Shown: positions 24,356 to 36,298, counted from the stretch's first letter. The stretch: 64,000 nt of DNA from Congeria kusceri (GCA_027627225.1 CM051038.1:41041341-41105340), one strand, 5' to 3'. A program made the numbers and translations. Notes: generated by a model from the sequence alone, not told the origin.

Positions 24356-24829
24356 AAACAATGATAATGTGACAATCATTTTGATTCTAACATGATTTGA
24401 CATATATTTTTGCAATTATAATTGGAACTACTTTATACCAAGCTCCGCTCAGAATTCAGACTTCATTTTGCGTTGTTTATTCGGTAGTTTAGCAACGATA
24501 TTTTTGTTCTCTGTCTATAGAAAAATTAGCCAGTATCATGTTAGAATTCTACAGCAACTTTAAACTACTGATTGTGGTTATCATGATTTGTATAACCAAT
24601 TCCTGCCTGTTCCGTCTTTGCAATGGTATGACTTTAAAATGTTGTAGTTGAAGATTATACAGTTGAATCTGGATTATGCAAATAGGCACCAGACCCTCTA
24701 GGTTATTCATATAATTGGATTCTCTATAAAATCACATCTTTTGTAAATACTACAAAACATTGTTCTATAGTTCCAATAGTGGTGTATAACTTGACCCACA
24801 ATTGTGATAATATAATAAATATATACCAG

Positions 24830-26335
24830 GTCCCTAGGTCCAAGGTCAAGGTCACAATTCAAGGTCAAATATCAAATATAAGAAATCATTTCTTTCCACT
24901 TTGTCTGGAGCATATCTTTGTCCAGAATGGATGGATTTTCAAATAACTTGGCAGAAGTGATAAGCATTATAAGACGAAGTGTCGCGCGCCAAAAACCAGG
25001 TCCCTGGGTCCAAGGTCAAGGTCACAATTAAAGGTCAAATATAGGAAATCAATCCTTAACACTTGGTCCCAGCAAAACTTTGTCCAGCATAAATGGATTT
25101 TCAAATAACTTGGCAGAAGCGCGGTAAGCATGATGAGACGGAGTGTTGCGCACAAGAACCAGGTTCCAAGGTCAAGGTCACAATTCAAGGTAAAAGGTCA
25201 AATATAAGAAATCAATTGTTGACAGTTTGTCCGGAGCATAACTTTGTCCAGCATGGATGGATTTTCAAATTACTTGGCAGCAATGATAAGCATGATGAGA
25301 CGGAGATTCGTGTGCAAGAACCAGGTCCCTAGGTGCAAGGTCAAGGTCACAATTCAAGGTCAAAGGTCAAATATAGGAAATCAATTGTTGACAGTTTGTC
25401 CAGAGCATAACTATGTTCAGCATGGATGGATTTTCAAATAAAGTGGCAGAATTGATAAGCATAAGGAGACGGAGTGTCGCACGCAAGAATCAGGTCCCTA
25501 AGTCCAAGGTCAAGGTCAGAATTCAGGTTAAATGTCAGATATAAGAGATCAATCCTTACCATCTTGCCAGCAGCATATCCTTATCCAGCATGGACGGATT
25601 TTCGAATAACTTTGTGCAGAAGTGATAGGCAACGATGAGTCGGAGCAAAAACCAGATCCCTAGGTCCAAGGTCAAGGTCAAAATTCAAGGTCAAAGTCAA
25701 ATATAGGAAATCAATACTTTACACTTTGTCCGCAGCACAACTTTGTCCAGCATGTATTGATTTTCAATTAACTTGGCAAAAGTGATAAGCATGATGAATC
25801 GGAATGTCGCGCACAAGAACCAGGTCCCTAGGTCCAAGGTCAAGGTCAGAGATCAAATATAGGAAATCAACCGTTAACAGATTGTCTGGAGCATAACGTT
25901 GTCCAGCATGGATGGATATTCAAATAACTTGGCAGCAATTATAAGCATGATTAGACGGAGTGTGGCGCGCAAGAACCAGGTCCTAGGTCCAAGGTCAAGA
26001 TCAGAACTCAAGGTCAAATGTCAAAATAGAAGAAATCAATCCTTGCCACTTTGTCCGGAGCATATCTTTGTCCAGCTTGGATAGATTTTCAAATAGCGTA
26101 GCAGAAATGGTAAGCATGATGAAACGGAGTGTCGCGTGCAAGAACCAGGCCCCTAACTCCAAGGTCAAGGTCACAATTAAAGGTCAAAGGTCATATATCA
26201 GAAATCAATTCTTACCACTTAGTCCTGAGCATATCTTTGTCGAGCATGGATGGATTTTATCTCTTTAGTCGTTGAATCTTTACCTCTAAAAATGCTCCTT
26301 TAATGGCATATCTTTTAGACAATGGCACTCTTGTT
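24830..26335 (+). mobile_element. Helentron-like tandem array, about nine ~165-bp units
   Basis: Units with CAGGTCCCTAGGTCCAAGG, AAGGTCACAATTCAAGGTCA, TTTGTCCAGCATGGATGGAT and GATAAGCATGATGAGACGGA recur near 24833, 25001, 25163, 25329, 25496, 25660, 25828, 25980 and 26150. The block ends TGGCACTCTTGTTG at 26323-26336, the same CTCTTGTT tail as the other elements. The 5' end is not clear. Frames inside are repeat translation. Confidence 0.75.
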
Positions 26336-26572
26336 GATATATATACATTTATGTAATTTTAAAGTACAAGGCCTTCAACGAACTAACCATATATGGTGAC
26401 AGTTATTAAAAGTACAATGTACAGGCATAACGAGATACGACACTCCTCTGATAACCCCTAATTGTGCAAAACAACAGATGAAAAAAACTGCCAGTCGGCA
26501 ATTCATATAGTTGCGCCTTTCACACATATTTAAACATTGTAGGACCATGATAATTGTTTGTAAAATTGCATT

Positions 26573-26640
26573 TTTGTCGAGCGGTCAGCTCAATTTAGCT
26601 GTCACAATTGCAGTCGGTGTACACCCATAGGCACTTCTAA
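26573..26640 (+). repeat. Isolated 5'-end fragment of the 53-kb repeat family
   Basis: TTTTTGTCGAGC, GGTCAGCTC, TAGCTGTCACAA and TCGGTGTACACCC match the start of the element at 53048 with a deletion. It lies just before the terminal repeat of the 5.3-kb transposon. Confidence 0.45.
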
Positions 26641-26718
26641 CAAGACCTTCGCTTAATCAGCTATAACTTTTGTATGTTTAGCCCCAATTTCTCCAAACTT
26701 TTCAAAAACACAAAATAA

Positions 26719-26751
26719 TATATGACTCAATCCCAGTTAACCTGGACAATT
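26719..26751 (+). repeat. Left terminal inverted repeat of the 5.3-kb transposon
   Basis: 33 bp, beginning TATATGACTCAATCCCAG and ending CCTGGACAATT. It differs from the right end by one base (TTAACC versus TTACCC). Confidence 0.9.
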
Positions 26752-27272
26752 GGCATATCCAAAATACAATTTTTTTTATCTCACTAAAATGATATGGTAT
26801 GGGATTTATTTCGTCATGACAGGTGTTGGAAACCTACTTTCAAAACTTCACCACTTAAGATTTCACATTTTTTCAAAAACAGCATCGCTTGTTGAACCTT
26901 GAATAAAAAAGCAGCCGTATTAATTAGTAAGGGTCTACAAGTTAATATGCTCAAAGGATGGACGTAATTGAACTAATTGTTAAACAAAACATATTTTAAA
27001 TCAAAATTAGGACATACCTGCAATAGAAAAACATGGTTTAGCTATCAATTCTTAAGCAATGTAGCAATAAAATAAAATCAAACAAACAGAAAATCAAATA
27101 GATTTTTTATTTTTTCAAAAACGGTAATTTCCGTTTCAAATTAAAGAAGCCACGAACAGTTCAAACGAGTGTAACAGTTTCAATTAACAATATTGAACTA
27201 TTAAAGAAAAAAAGATTTACAAAATACCAATGAAAGTCATAAATAAGAGAAGCGGTTTTACAAAATGTAAAT

Positions 27273-27307
27273 GTCCCGTAAATGACAACGTCATGTCCCG
27301 TATGTTA
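27273..27307 (-). promoter_or_regulatory. Paired 13-mer sites, gene-3' side
   Basis: GTCCCGTAAAT at 27273 and GTCCCGTATGTTA at 27295 start 22 bp apart. A further single site, GTCCCGTAAGTTA, is at 27632-27644, just past the stop codon of the transposase gene. Inferred transposase-binding sites. Confidence 0.6.
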
Positions 27308-27674
27308 CAAACTATCATAGTAATTATCTGTACTCGCATCAGTACTAAAACTCACAATAAAACATGGCTAAAACACATTTCTCTAAAGAATAAAACTGCG
27401 ATCATTGTCTTTTGAACGTTAGTTTTAATTGACCAAAACTAGTTTATATAATATCGTTGCCTTGACGATTATGATATTAAAAGAAAATACAAATCTATAT
27501 CGTTATTCTCTGGAATTTATTTCCTTGAAATACAAGATATATTTAATCAATTTTTATGTGTTAAAGCTTTTTATGAAACACACTATTTTGAACACTAAAA
27601 CTATACGTCACAAATAAATTCGTGACGCACTGTCCCGTAAGTTATACTTGTATAACACTCTTATCATACGTCAG

Positions 27675-30380
27675 TTATTTCGAAATCATCTGAAGTATTT
27701 CGTCATCGAACGTAAACATTCGTCCTGATTTGCTTGTTGGGACTGGATGTTCGATCAATCGAACGATATCAGCTGTCTTCACCCAGACTTTATCTTCGGC
27801 TACTGGCCATTTGTATGTCCCCTTGCTTTTTCCGCATTCAGTCATAAACGAAATGTGTGTTGTTTTGTCTTCATCGCAGACCTCAATTACCTTTCCGATG
27901 TAGCACTTTGTATCATACATGGCAACAACAAGTTGATTTAAACCAATTTCCTTGTGTCTGCTGCCCTTTCTATCTTCAGATAACTGATCAGTTGCTGTAC
28001 TTTCTGTTGCCACATTCTCGGCTGTTGCTGTTACTGTTTCATTGGCTTGATCTTCCATCGTTTCAGATTCATTAGAATTTCGACCGTCTTTGTTTTGTCT
28101 GCTTTGCGTACTACGTACTATAGCACCTATCGATGTGCATTCTTTTGCTTCACTGTTGGTGTTAACTATTTCACATGCCTGATCTTCGATCCTTTCCGAT
28201 CCATTGAATTTTCTACCTTCTTGTGGTTTGTCTCCTTTGACATCAAGTGTGCGCTCTTCCCATAAACACGCCGACTTAAGATTGAAGGATCCATTGAAGC
28301 AATCATTGCACGCACAGGAAGTATTTCTTACTGCTATCTTTCCATCTTCAGCCCCCACAACTGCATGTACTTTCATAGATCCTTTTACTGGTTTTATTTG
28401 GCTGTTTCGTTTGTCAACATTTATTTTAGTTATGTTGTAATCCTCTTCTGATACAAGTTCATAGCGAATTCCTTGTTGGTTCTGTGTTGCCCATGAATAA
28501 AAATCTGTAGCGTCTTGTATCAGAGCTTTCCCCTGTTTCACTGCATTGTCGGCATTTCGTTTTGTTGTCCCCCCAATTCCATCACAGGGGCCTTTTCCGT
28601 GGCCACTTTCAAAGTAATGCCACGATGCGTGTATTCCGTATTCAACAGGAAATCTGCTCACTAGGTCGAATATGGTCTTGTTCCTGTATTGAGATGATGG
28701 CGAGTCTGTCCAAAAATGAACAGCCTTCAGGTTTGGAAGAAGTGTCTTAACTATTTTCATCAGACTGTTTATGATGCATATCACCATTGTAGCATTGTGA
28801 TTTAGAACTTCGGATACATGTACATAGCTTACATGTTTTAATTCTTCAGACTCCCCTCGGTAGTAAATAACGTCGGGATCAAGTGTAACCATGCTACTGT
28901 TCCAATACGCTGATTGGATTTCTTCAAGAGTATTGCAACTATAGTTTTCTGAAAAATCCATCTGGATTAATACCTGCTCCTTTGGTAGATTTTCTTTCAT
29001 TTTACTGACTGCGCTGTACTGACTCTTCACTCTCTGTATATGGCGCTCAAACTCTTGAAAGGTTTCCAACATCATTTTAACAAACACAACTTTGGGTTTC
29101 TGAACTTCAACTACACGTTGTTTCTCTTTGCCATTCTGAAGCTTCACTCTTTTCCATTGTTGAAACTTAACGTCTTCGCCTTCGTTTGGTATCTTTTCAA
29201 GCATCTCATTCAATGAGGCTCTACTGTCTTTGTACATTTCTACAAACTTATCTGGATTTGTACAGCTTGTAACATTCAAGCATTTCAGTGATCTCAGTAA
29301 GAAGCAGAAGTTCTGGTGTTTAGAACAAAGACAAACACTTCGAGACGTGAAATTCACTAAGCTTATGTACTTAGGCCGTGCTTTATGGAATGTAGTTCTG
29401 GAAACCTTGATATCCGATTCTGCATTGAACTTTAAGTGCAAGTTGTACATGTAATCATTTAGCACTCTCTTTTGTATCTTCCCGCTGTCACCCTTTACTG
29501 CATCAGATTTCCCCGGTAGTTGTCTTGAATTGTCATCACGTTCTAGTAATCCAACTATCTTGTCGTTCACTCGCTTCCTAATGTCATCAAGTCTCTTCCT
29601 CTTCACATGTACCACATTCTTGTTCGAAACTGTTTTCCTTCTGTTAAGGGTAGTGACCTTTTCTAGTGTGCTTTTTAATCTATACTTCTTAATTACCTTT
29701 CCTGAAGCAACTCTATGAACAATCTGTGCTTTTTCAGAATTTCCTTCTTGAGCATTCTTAGCGGTCTTTATTTCTTCTGACAAACATTCACCCAGTATAA
29801 GCTTCTTTCGAACTTCAGGAACATCTTTCGGGTTAATTCCAGACCGTTTCAAGAGAGTGTCACTTTTGCTTTTTGGGGTGTTTGCAATGCCCACTCTATT
29901 TTCACACCGTTGAAGTCGTTTCTGGGCATTTTTGAGCTTTTTCTTCAACTCTTCAGTCTTATTCTGTAGAGTCTCTATGGTTCTATAAGACCTTGCTAAG
30001 GCTCTTGATGCTCTCTTTCTGCCACGTTCAGACGCTCTGCTCCTATTCACAAATGGCATTTTCACAGTCATCAATGCATCAGATGAACTTAAAACAGCAT
30101 TGTCACTTATCGATGGCTGTTCAGTATCATTGGATGAAGGATTTACATTATCAATACTTGCCTCCTGCTCTTGGTTCTACCGTTTTCGCTTATTTCTGAA
30201 TTTGGCCTGTCTTATTTTGTTGAGTTCTCTCTTCCTTTGTTGAGTTTCATCGTCCAAATCGGATATAGGAACAAAGTATTCCCTCACTCGTTCTCTTTCA
30301 GCCTTCAGCCATCTGTCTCCGAGCTGTTCTTTCTTTCTCTGTCGATATTCGCGCATGCGCTGTGACTTTGATTTCGCCAT
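27675..30380 (-). pseudogene. Transposase-like gene with DDE-type pattern, one in-frame TAG
   Basis: The main frame runs from 30074 (TTG; first ATG at 30071) to 27675, 799 codons. Upstream in the same frame, 30177-30380 encodes a basic segment (MAKSKSQRMREYRQRKKEQL) that ends at TAG 30177-30179. The 34 codons between are open, so one stop splits a ~900-codon gene; a small intron starting at GTAGAA is the alternative. After a basic coiled-coil region (residues about 10-60 of the main frame) come QMDFSENYS (D373), HFWTDSPSSQYRNK (D457) and FESGHGKGPCDGIGGT (E489, or D498). D373-D457-31 residues-E489 fits a DDE catalytic triad. These blocks recur in many uncharacterised animal proteins; the superfamily name is not known to me. 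The C-terminus (TYKWPVAEDKVWVK) is a small unrecognised domain. Confidence 0.75.
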
Positions 30381-30490
30381 GCTGCATAATATGTTATGTG
30401 TGTATTAAAACAAAGCAAACCTGCTTAATTAATGGTTAATTAAAAGTAATCGTTTGTGAAAATCTGTGTTAACAACTTTGTTTCTTTCAA

Positions 30491-30525
30491 TAACATACGG
30501 GACGAAACCGCATAACATACGGGAC
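30491..30525 (+). promoter_or_regulatory. Paired 13-mer sites upstream of the transposase gene
   Basis: TAACATACGGGAC occurs at 30491-30503 and 30513-30525, identical in sequence, with starts 22 bp apart. It lies about 110 bp upstream of the first ATG at 30380, so it could act both as a binding site for the transposase and as a promoter operator. Confidence 0.65.
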
Positions 30526-30872
30526 GCATATTAGAATGGTGTCTCTATAACTATACTTGTCTGTAATGCTTTGCTGATTTACAGGTTGCGTTTAATATAT
30601 CATTGATAAAAATATTTCATCAACATTATAATATTATGCTTTTTTCATGGAGACATATTTGCAATCAAAATATTTTATATATGCAACTCAGAATATTTAG
30701 TAAACAGGCCAAACACTTTAGAGCGTATTATTCTTGTGTTAACGTACATATAAGTGTTTGTTGCTTCAATTCAGTGAAATAAACCCCCTGTTCACAAATA
30801 ACGTATAATTAAAGCGTATCTAATTTATTAATTTGCTCATTCTTCGCAAATGAATCTTGCAAGTTTATAATA

Positions 30873-30907
30873 TAACATACGGGACATTTTCGAATAACAT
30901 ACGGGAC
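30873..30907 (+). promoter_or_regulatory. Second identical pair of 13-mer sites
   Basis: TAACATACGGGAC at 30873-30885 and 30895-30907, again exactly 22 bp apart and in the same orientation as the pair at 30491. Confidence 0.65.
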
Positions 30908-31227
30908 ATGCCTTTATGACTAAAGCATTTAATTTTGCGAAACAAGAAAAAGCATTTAAAATACTCCTTTTTAAATGCATTATAAACCTGCTTAAAAAAA
31001 ACACATAAATTACGCACAAACATATAATAAACCAACCGATGCTTACCTTTCTGATGATCAATATTTAATTTTATTTTGCCCACGTGGTTATACGTTGAAA
31101 ATATTACTTCAATGGCGGGCTTTAACTTTTGTTTTCATCCGGGTAAGTTGCCAGAGATGAATTTAACCTAAAGTGATAATTTATAGGAAACAAAATAACC
31201 GATTGTGCTCATTTCTAACATCTACAT

Positions 31228-31254
31228 GCCCCGTACGTTATGTCTCGTACGTTA
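31228..31254 (-). promoter_or_regulatory. Inverted-orientation 13-mer sites near the 5' end
   Basis: GCCCCGTACGTTA (31228-31240) and GTCTCGTACGTTA (31242-31254) are one-mismatch copies on the opposite strand, 14 bp apart. Single copies follow at 31420-31432 (GTCCCGTACGTTA) and 31609 (GTCCCGTAAATTTA). Confidence 0.55.
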
Positions 31255-31983
31255 CGACCAATGTTTTCTTCCGGCTTCATTCTGTTTCGGAAATTTACGC
31301 TATCCTACCTCAGTAAAATTTCTTCATTTAATGGTTTTTATAATTATCTGGAAATGTTCTGAAAGCAAATGTTTGCTTCTATACGCGATATTTAGTCTTC
31401 AAAACCACAACTAGAAAACGTCCCGTACGTTACCGGGTTAAAATTACGCTTCGATTTCCTATTTTGACATATGTCATTTATTAGTTTCATCTGAATGGCT
31501 TCAATAAAATGTTTTTTTAACAACTTGTGTAAATAGGACGGATAGATTTCATGAATATTTTCGTACCCTGAGTAAGTTTAAACTAAATATTTTGGTTATA
31601 AAACATTTGTCCCGTAAATTTATTGAAATTGGCGACATGTTATATCCAAAGCAAAAATGTTGCAGACAATCGTTTTATACTCGGAAACTTATACTGAAAT
31701 GTATCACGGTGATTACTTATATTGTTATAACGATCTGAAGATGACCCATGAATGTGTTTATGAGATCTAACAACTCGTTTTATTTATTTATTCGGTTCCG
31801 GCGACACCCAGTTTTTGATATGCCTGCCATCATACAACACAATTTTCACATCCATTACGGTTAGAGGGCAAAAAATAGTGCTTGAAAATAATGAAAATTG
31901 CATCACTTTACAATAATACGATTATTTTATTGTCATAGAACAATGCAGTTTTCTACCGCCGTTCATCAAATTCCGGCGACACG

Positions 31984-32016
31984 AATTGTCCAGGGTAACT
32001 GGGATTGAGTCATATA
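31984..32016 (-). repeat. Right terminal inverted repeat of the 5.3-kb transposon
   Basis: AATTGTCCAGGG...GATTGAGTCATATA, the reverse complement of 26719-26751 with one mismatch. TTCCGGCGACAC appears just inside it and again near 31796. Confidence 0.9.
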
Positions 32017-32327
32017 AGACCTCAATGTATTTAATTTCCATTATCCAAAATTTTGTTTTCATACAAAACTTCACAAAAATAAAACATATCAAAACAAAAA
32101 TTCACAAAAATGCGAAAACTAAATAAGTCAATTTCACTGTTATAAATTACGAGCAAATATTTTCATTATTTTTCTTTTATATTGATTTAAAATCATTAAA
32201 AATAATGATTTAATAAATTTTAATCTAAATAAAGATAAAATTTATCTTATAATAATTATTCCATACCTAAGTACGTGGAATGCGGCCTCTTACATACCAA
32301 TGGCTCGCACATGTCCTGTATACTGCA
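32017..32327. other. AT-rich flank, nothing recognised
   Basis: Homopolymer-rich sequence with no frame or repeat that I can identify. Confidence 0.4.
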
Positions 32328-32552
32328 CAGTAGCCCTTTCCAGGTATTGCCACTAACATTTTAAACTCCTCCCTATCTATTGTAGACAGATTAATTTACA
32401 ATAATCAGATATCACAAGCAGATTAGAAGTTTACCATGTGCTTCTTAGTGTAAAATAGGTTAAACGTTAATCACGTGATATCCAAGTACAATGATTGGAT
32501 AAAATTAACGATTAATTTGCACATGATTGACATTTTTGGAAACATCTATGGC
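32328..32552 (+). repeat. Dispersed ~227-bp repeat, copy 1
   Basis: Matches 49625-49853 along its length, sharing CCTTTCCAGGT, TGTGTAAAATAGG-type, GTGATATCCAAGT, CAATGAYTGGATAAAAT and GACATTT blocks. The ends do not form inverted repeats. No tail or tRNA-like promoter boxes were found, so the class is unknown. Confidence 0.65.
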
Positions 32553-33787
32553 TAAAAAAAGTAAATGAATTGTTTCTCAGGCACTTTTTAAAAAAAATAA
32601 GTAGGGAGGGCAATTTTTTTTTTATTAAAGTATTTTGTGTGTGTGTCCTACTCCTTTCTATTGGCACTATGTAATGACTTGTTAAAACAAGTAAATAAGT
32701 ACAGATTAAACATAATTTAAAGTTTTAATAACAACATAAGCATCCCTGTTGATTAAATTCTAAAAATATATTTATTAATGGCTCATGTTACAAATGGTCA
32801 TTTATGCAAGCTGACGTAAAAAGGCAATCAATTTTAATGTTCATAATTAACGTAAGTGCCTTCAAATTGATATACCATCAGCGTTAAAGTACTTCTATTT
32901 ATAGAATTTAACTTTTCGTAATTCATATTTTTATAACTGTCAAAAATAGGATTTATTTTTGCAATAAATAACCAACAATCTTTGGAAAATAAAATCAACA
33001 CTTGCAGCTGGCATTTTCGTTTGTTTCCATAGGACTTATATTGACACGGATTTTCTTAAAAAAATATGGAATGCTATTACAAAAGCAAAAGCATCTATGA
33101 AACGAAAGTTGAAATCAACAAATAGACAATATTTATGAAGATTCCCAATGGATCATGACATTTTTTTGTTGAGATTTACACAGTATTTCACAATTTGTGT
33201 ATATCCGATTTATATCATTAAAATCAGACAGGAAGAAAGTTACTGGAATTACTGAAGTCTCTACTGGGTTATTCTTCTTCCGCTACGTTAAAATGTGGAT
33301 TCGTTTAATTTTAAGCCTCTGTCCATGGAATCTAATTCAATAAATCGTAATTTTAGTTATAGTTCTTATGAATGTTTATAGTGTTGATTCATTTGAAGTC
33401 TGTTTCTTATTTACGAAAGGCATTTTATACTGTTTTGTTCAAAAGCACTTCGTACAAATGGAATATTCTATGATGTATCATGCTGGTTTACTCCAGAGTC
33501 ATCACCAGTTATCGCATACATAAAATTGACGATAGCAAGTTACCAAAATGTTAATAATTTACAGATTTCAATGCATAGTTCTTATATTTTGTTCGGTAAC
33601 ATGCCCTTTAGAAACAATTTCTATAAAGTTTTATTTTTATTAACATATTTTTGGACTGCTGCTTTGAAACCCCATGCGTGATCGTTAAAAAAAGTAAAAA
33701 TAAAAATTTGTTGGGCATTGAATCAAAATCCTGGCGGACCATAAAAAAACGTTGCAGCTCTGCCTGTGAAGTAATTCTTTAATTTTT
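32553..33787. other. AT-rich stretch, nothing recognised
   Basis: No frame, array or paired termini were seen. Confidence 0.4.
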
Positions 33788-34727
33788 TATGGCCCCGAAG
33801 GCGGGCATATAGTAGTCGCACCATCTGTCTGTTGTAGGGTGCGTGCGTGCGTGGGTCCGTCCATCCAGAGTTCGTTTTCGCTCTGTAATTCTTTAATGCC
33901 TGGATGGATTTTAATATAAATTCAGATTATTATTCCCCATGACCAGACGATGTGTAGTGTGCAACTCCCATACTTGTCGGTCAAAGGTCAAGGTCACAAT
34001 TCAAGGTCAAAGGTCATGAATTTTCGTTTCCGCTCCATAACTTCTTAATGCCTGGATGGATTTTAATATAATTTCAGATTATTTTTCCCCATGAACAAAC
34101 AATGTGTTGCGTACAACTCCCATGCTCGTCGGTCAAAGGTCAAGGTCACAATTTAATGTCAAAGGTCATGATTTTTTGTTTCCACTCTGTAACTTCTTAA
34201 CGCCTGGAAGGATTTAAATATAACTTCAGATTATTATACCCCATGACCAGACAATATGTCGCGTACAACTCCCATGATGGGTAGTCAGAGGTCAAGGTCA
34301 AAGGTCAAGGATTTCTGTTTCTCCACCATAACTTCTAAACTTTTGGAAGGATTCTAATATTACTTCAGATTATTATTTCCCATGACCAGGCGATGTGTGG
34401 TGTTGTGTACAACTCCCATGGTCCTCAGTCAAAGGTCAAGGTCACAATTCAAGGTCAAATTTCAAGGAATTTTTTTCTGCTCTGTAACTTCCAAAAGCCT
34501 TGAAGGATTTTAATATTACTTCAGATTATTTTTTCCCATGACCAGATGATGTGTCACATGCCACTTACATGCTCCTCGGTCAAGGTCTGTGGGTCCAAGT
34601 TACACTTAAAAGGTCAAATATTATAATTAACTTTTTGTAGGAAGCATCATGTTTGCCATCATTTAAGGAATGTAATAACTTAGTCGGAATGAAGATCACA
34701 TATGTCACATCCTGTGACATGCCTTGT
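33788..34727 (+). mobile_element. Helentron-like element with five ~160-bp units
   Basis: The 5' end TATGGCCCCGAAGGCGGGCA, followed by TATAG, is a hairpin-type terminus. Units with CTGGATGGATTTTAATAT, TCAGATTATT, CCCATGACCAGACGATGTG and CGGTCAAAGGTCAAGGTCAC start near 33870, 34030, 34185, 34325 and 34475. The 3' end has a perfect hairpin, ATGTCACA-TCC-TGTGACAT (34702-34720), followed by GCCTTGTTTT. Confidence 0.8.
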
Positions 34728-34825
34728 TTTAGCCTATTCTTCATTGTGGGATGGTGTTATGCATGAAATAATTGATGTGAAATGTTATTTGATTGGGGTA
34801 TGTCGTTGGGCGAGCGGTGTGGGGG

Positions 34826-36077
34826 TTTACTTTTCGTTTCCGCTCTCTAACTCAAGAACGCATTAAGATATTTTAATAAAACTTCATACATAGATACCTT
34901 TTATCGAGACCTCGCTTGGGATTGCATATGGGGTGGGTGGGGTCAAGGTCACTGTTGCTAAAAATAGAAAAACGGTTTCCGCTCAATAACTTGAGAACGC
35001 ATTGAGATATTTTAATGAAACTTCACACATAGATACCTTTTATCGAGATCTCGCTTGGGATTGCATATGGGGTGGGCGGGGTCAAGGTCAAAGTCACCGT
35101 TTCTAAAAATAGAAAAACAGTCTCCACTGAATAACTTGAGAACGTATTGAGGTATTTTAATGAAACTTCAAACATACATACCTCATATCGAGAACTCGCT
35201 TGTGATTGCATACGGGGTGGGTGGAGTCAAGGTCAAGGTCATTATTAATAAAAACAGAAAAACGGTTTCCACTCAATAACTTGAGAACGCATTGAGATAT
35301 TTTAATGAAACTTAATACATATAAACCTTATATCGAGACCTCGCTTGGTATTGCATATGGGGTGGGGGCAAGGTCACTGTTTCTAAAACTTGAAAAACTG
35401 TTTCCGCTCACTAACTTGAGAAGGCATAGAGATATTTTAATGAAACTTTATACATACATACCTTATATCGAGACCTCACTTGGGATTGCGTATACGGTCA
35501 AGGTCAATGTTACTAAATAAAGAAAAACGGTTTCCGCTTAATTACTTGAAAACGCATTGAGATATTTTAATGAAGCTTAATACATACATACCGTATATCG
35601 AGACCTCAATTGGATTGCGTATAAGGTCAAAGTTACTGTTACTAAAATAGAAAACCGGTTTCCGCTCAAAAACTTTAGAACGCAGTGAGATATTTTAATG
35701 ACAGTTTATCCAGAGATACCTTATATCAAGACCTCACTTGGGATTGTATATGGGTAGGGTGGGGTCAAGGTCACTGTTACAAAAAATAGATAAATGGTTT
35801 CCGCTCAATAGCTTGAGAAGACATTGAGATTTTTAATGAAACTTAATAAATAGATACGTTATATCTAGACCTCGCTTGAGATTACATATGGGGTTGGTGG
35901 GGTCAAGGTCAAGATTACCATTACTAAACATTTTATTGATGTGCTGACTTAAATGCATTTCATTCTAAAAATTTGGTTTTCGTGGAATTTCCATATTTCT
36001 TGTTTTAAAAAAAAAATGCCAGTAACTTGGACAAGCACAAGAAAAGTCGAGTGTGCTGTCCTCCGACAGCTCTTGTT
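34826..36077 (+). mobile_element. Helentron-like element sharing its core and 3' end with 12401-14294
   Basis: About eight units of the GGTTTCCGCTCAATAACTTG satellite lead to a 3' tail identical in layout to 14100-14294: TTTTATTGATGTGCTGACTT, CAAGCACAAGAAAAGT, then GCTGTC-CTCC-GACAGC (36055-36070) and TCTTGTT. The 5' boundary is soft, and no TATGCCCC start is visible. Confidence 0.75.
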
Positions 36078-36150
36078 GTCTAAATACCTACCGTGGGAGA
36101 TGCCATATTTAAGTTGTGTACAAAAGATGGTGTCTAAATTTCCCAATATT

Positions 36151-36298
36151 ACCAGTATCTAAAATCGAACCAAAGTCTTTATTTCCCGGGACCCGGAATC
36201 ATTCGGCATGCCAAATTCCCGCCTGTCGATAATCGCTTTCAGTATAAAGTCCAGTATATGCCTGCCGCCCCCCCGGGGGGAAAATATTGATAGGTGCA
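36151..36298. mobile_element. Truncated copy of the MITE at 7530-7798
   Basis: Aligns with the right half of that element (ATCTAAAATCGAACC, CGGAATCATTCGGCATGCC, AAATTCCCGCCTGTCG) and ends TATTGATAGGTGCA followed by TTA. The left arm is missing. Confidence 0.75.

Larger units (their letters stand above)
26719..32016 (-). mobile_element. 5.3-kb DNA transposon with complete ends and one transposase-like gene
   Basis: Both ends carry the same 33 bp in inverted orientation with a single mismatch: TATATGACTCAATCCCAGTT at 26719 and its reverse complement ending at 32016. TATA at the outer edge is palindromic, so the target duplication could be TATA or TA. Inside lies one large minus-strand gene (27675-30380) with an asymmetric layout: about 0.9 kb downstream and 1.6 kb upstream. 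Both flanks contain copies of a 13-mer TAACRTACGGGAC (eleven in all, three of them in tight pairs), as expected for subterminal transposase-binding sites. Family assignment is open. Confidence 0.85.

Noticed and set aside
25093..26268. Several plus-strand frames beginning MSSMDG or similar
   Set aside because: They recur once per tandem unit and are translation of the repeat, with no conserved protein sense.
27747..30365. Plus-strand frames opposite the transposase gene
   Set aside because: Shadows of the minus-strand gene; composition follows its codon structure.
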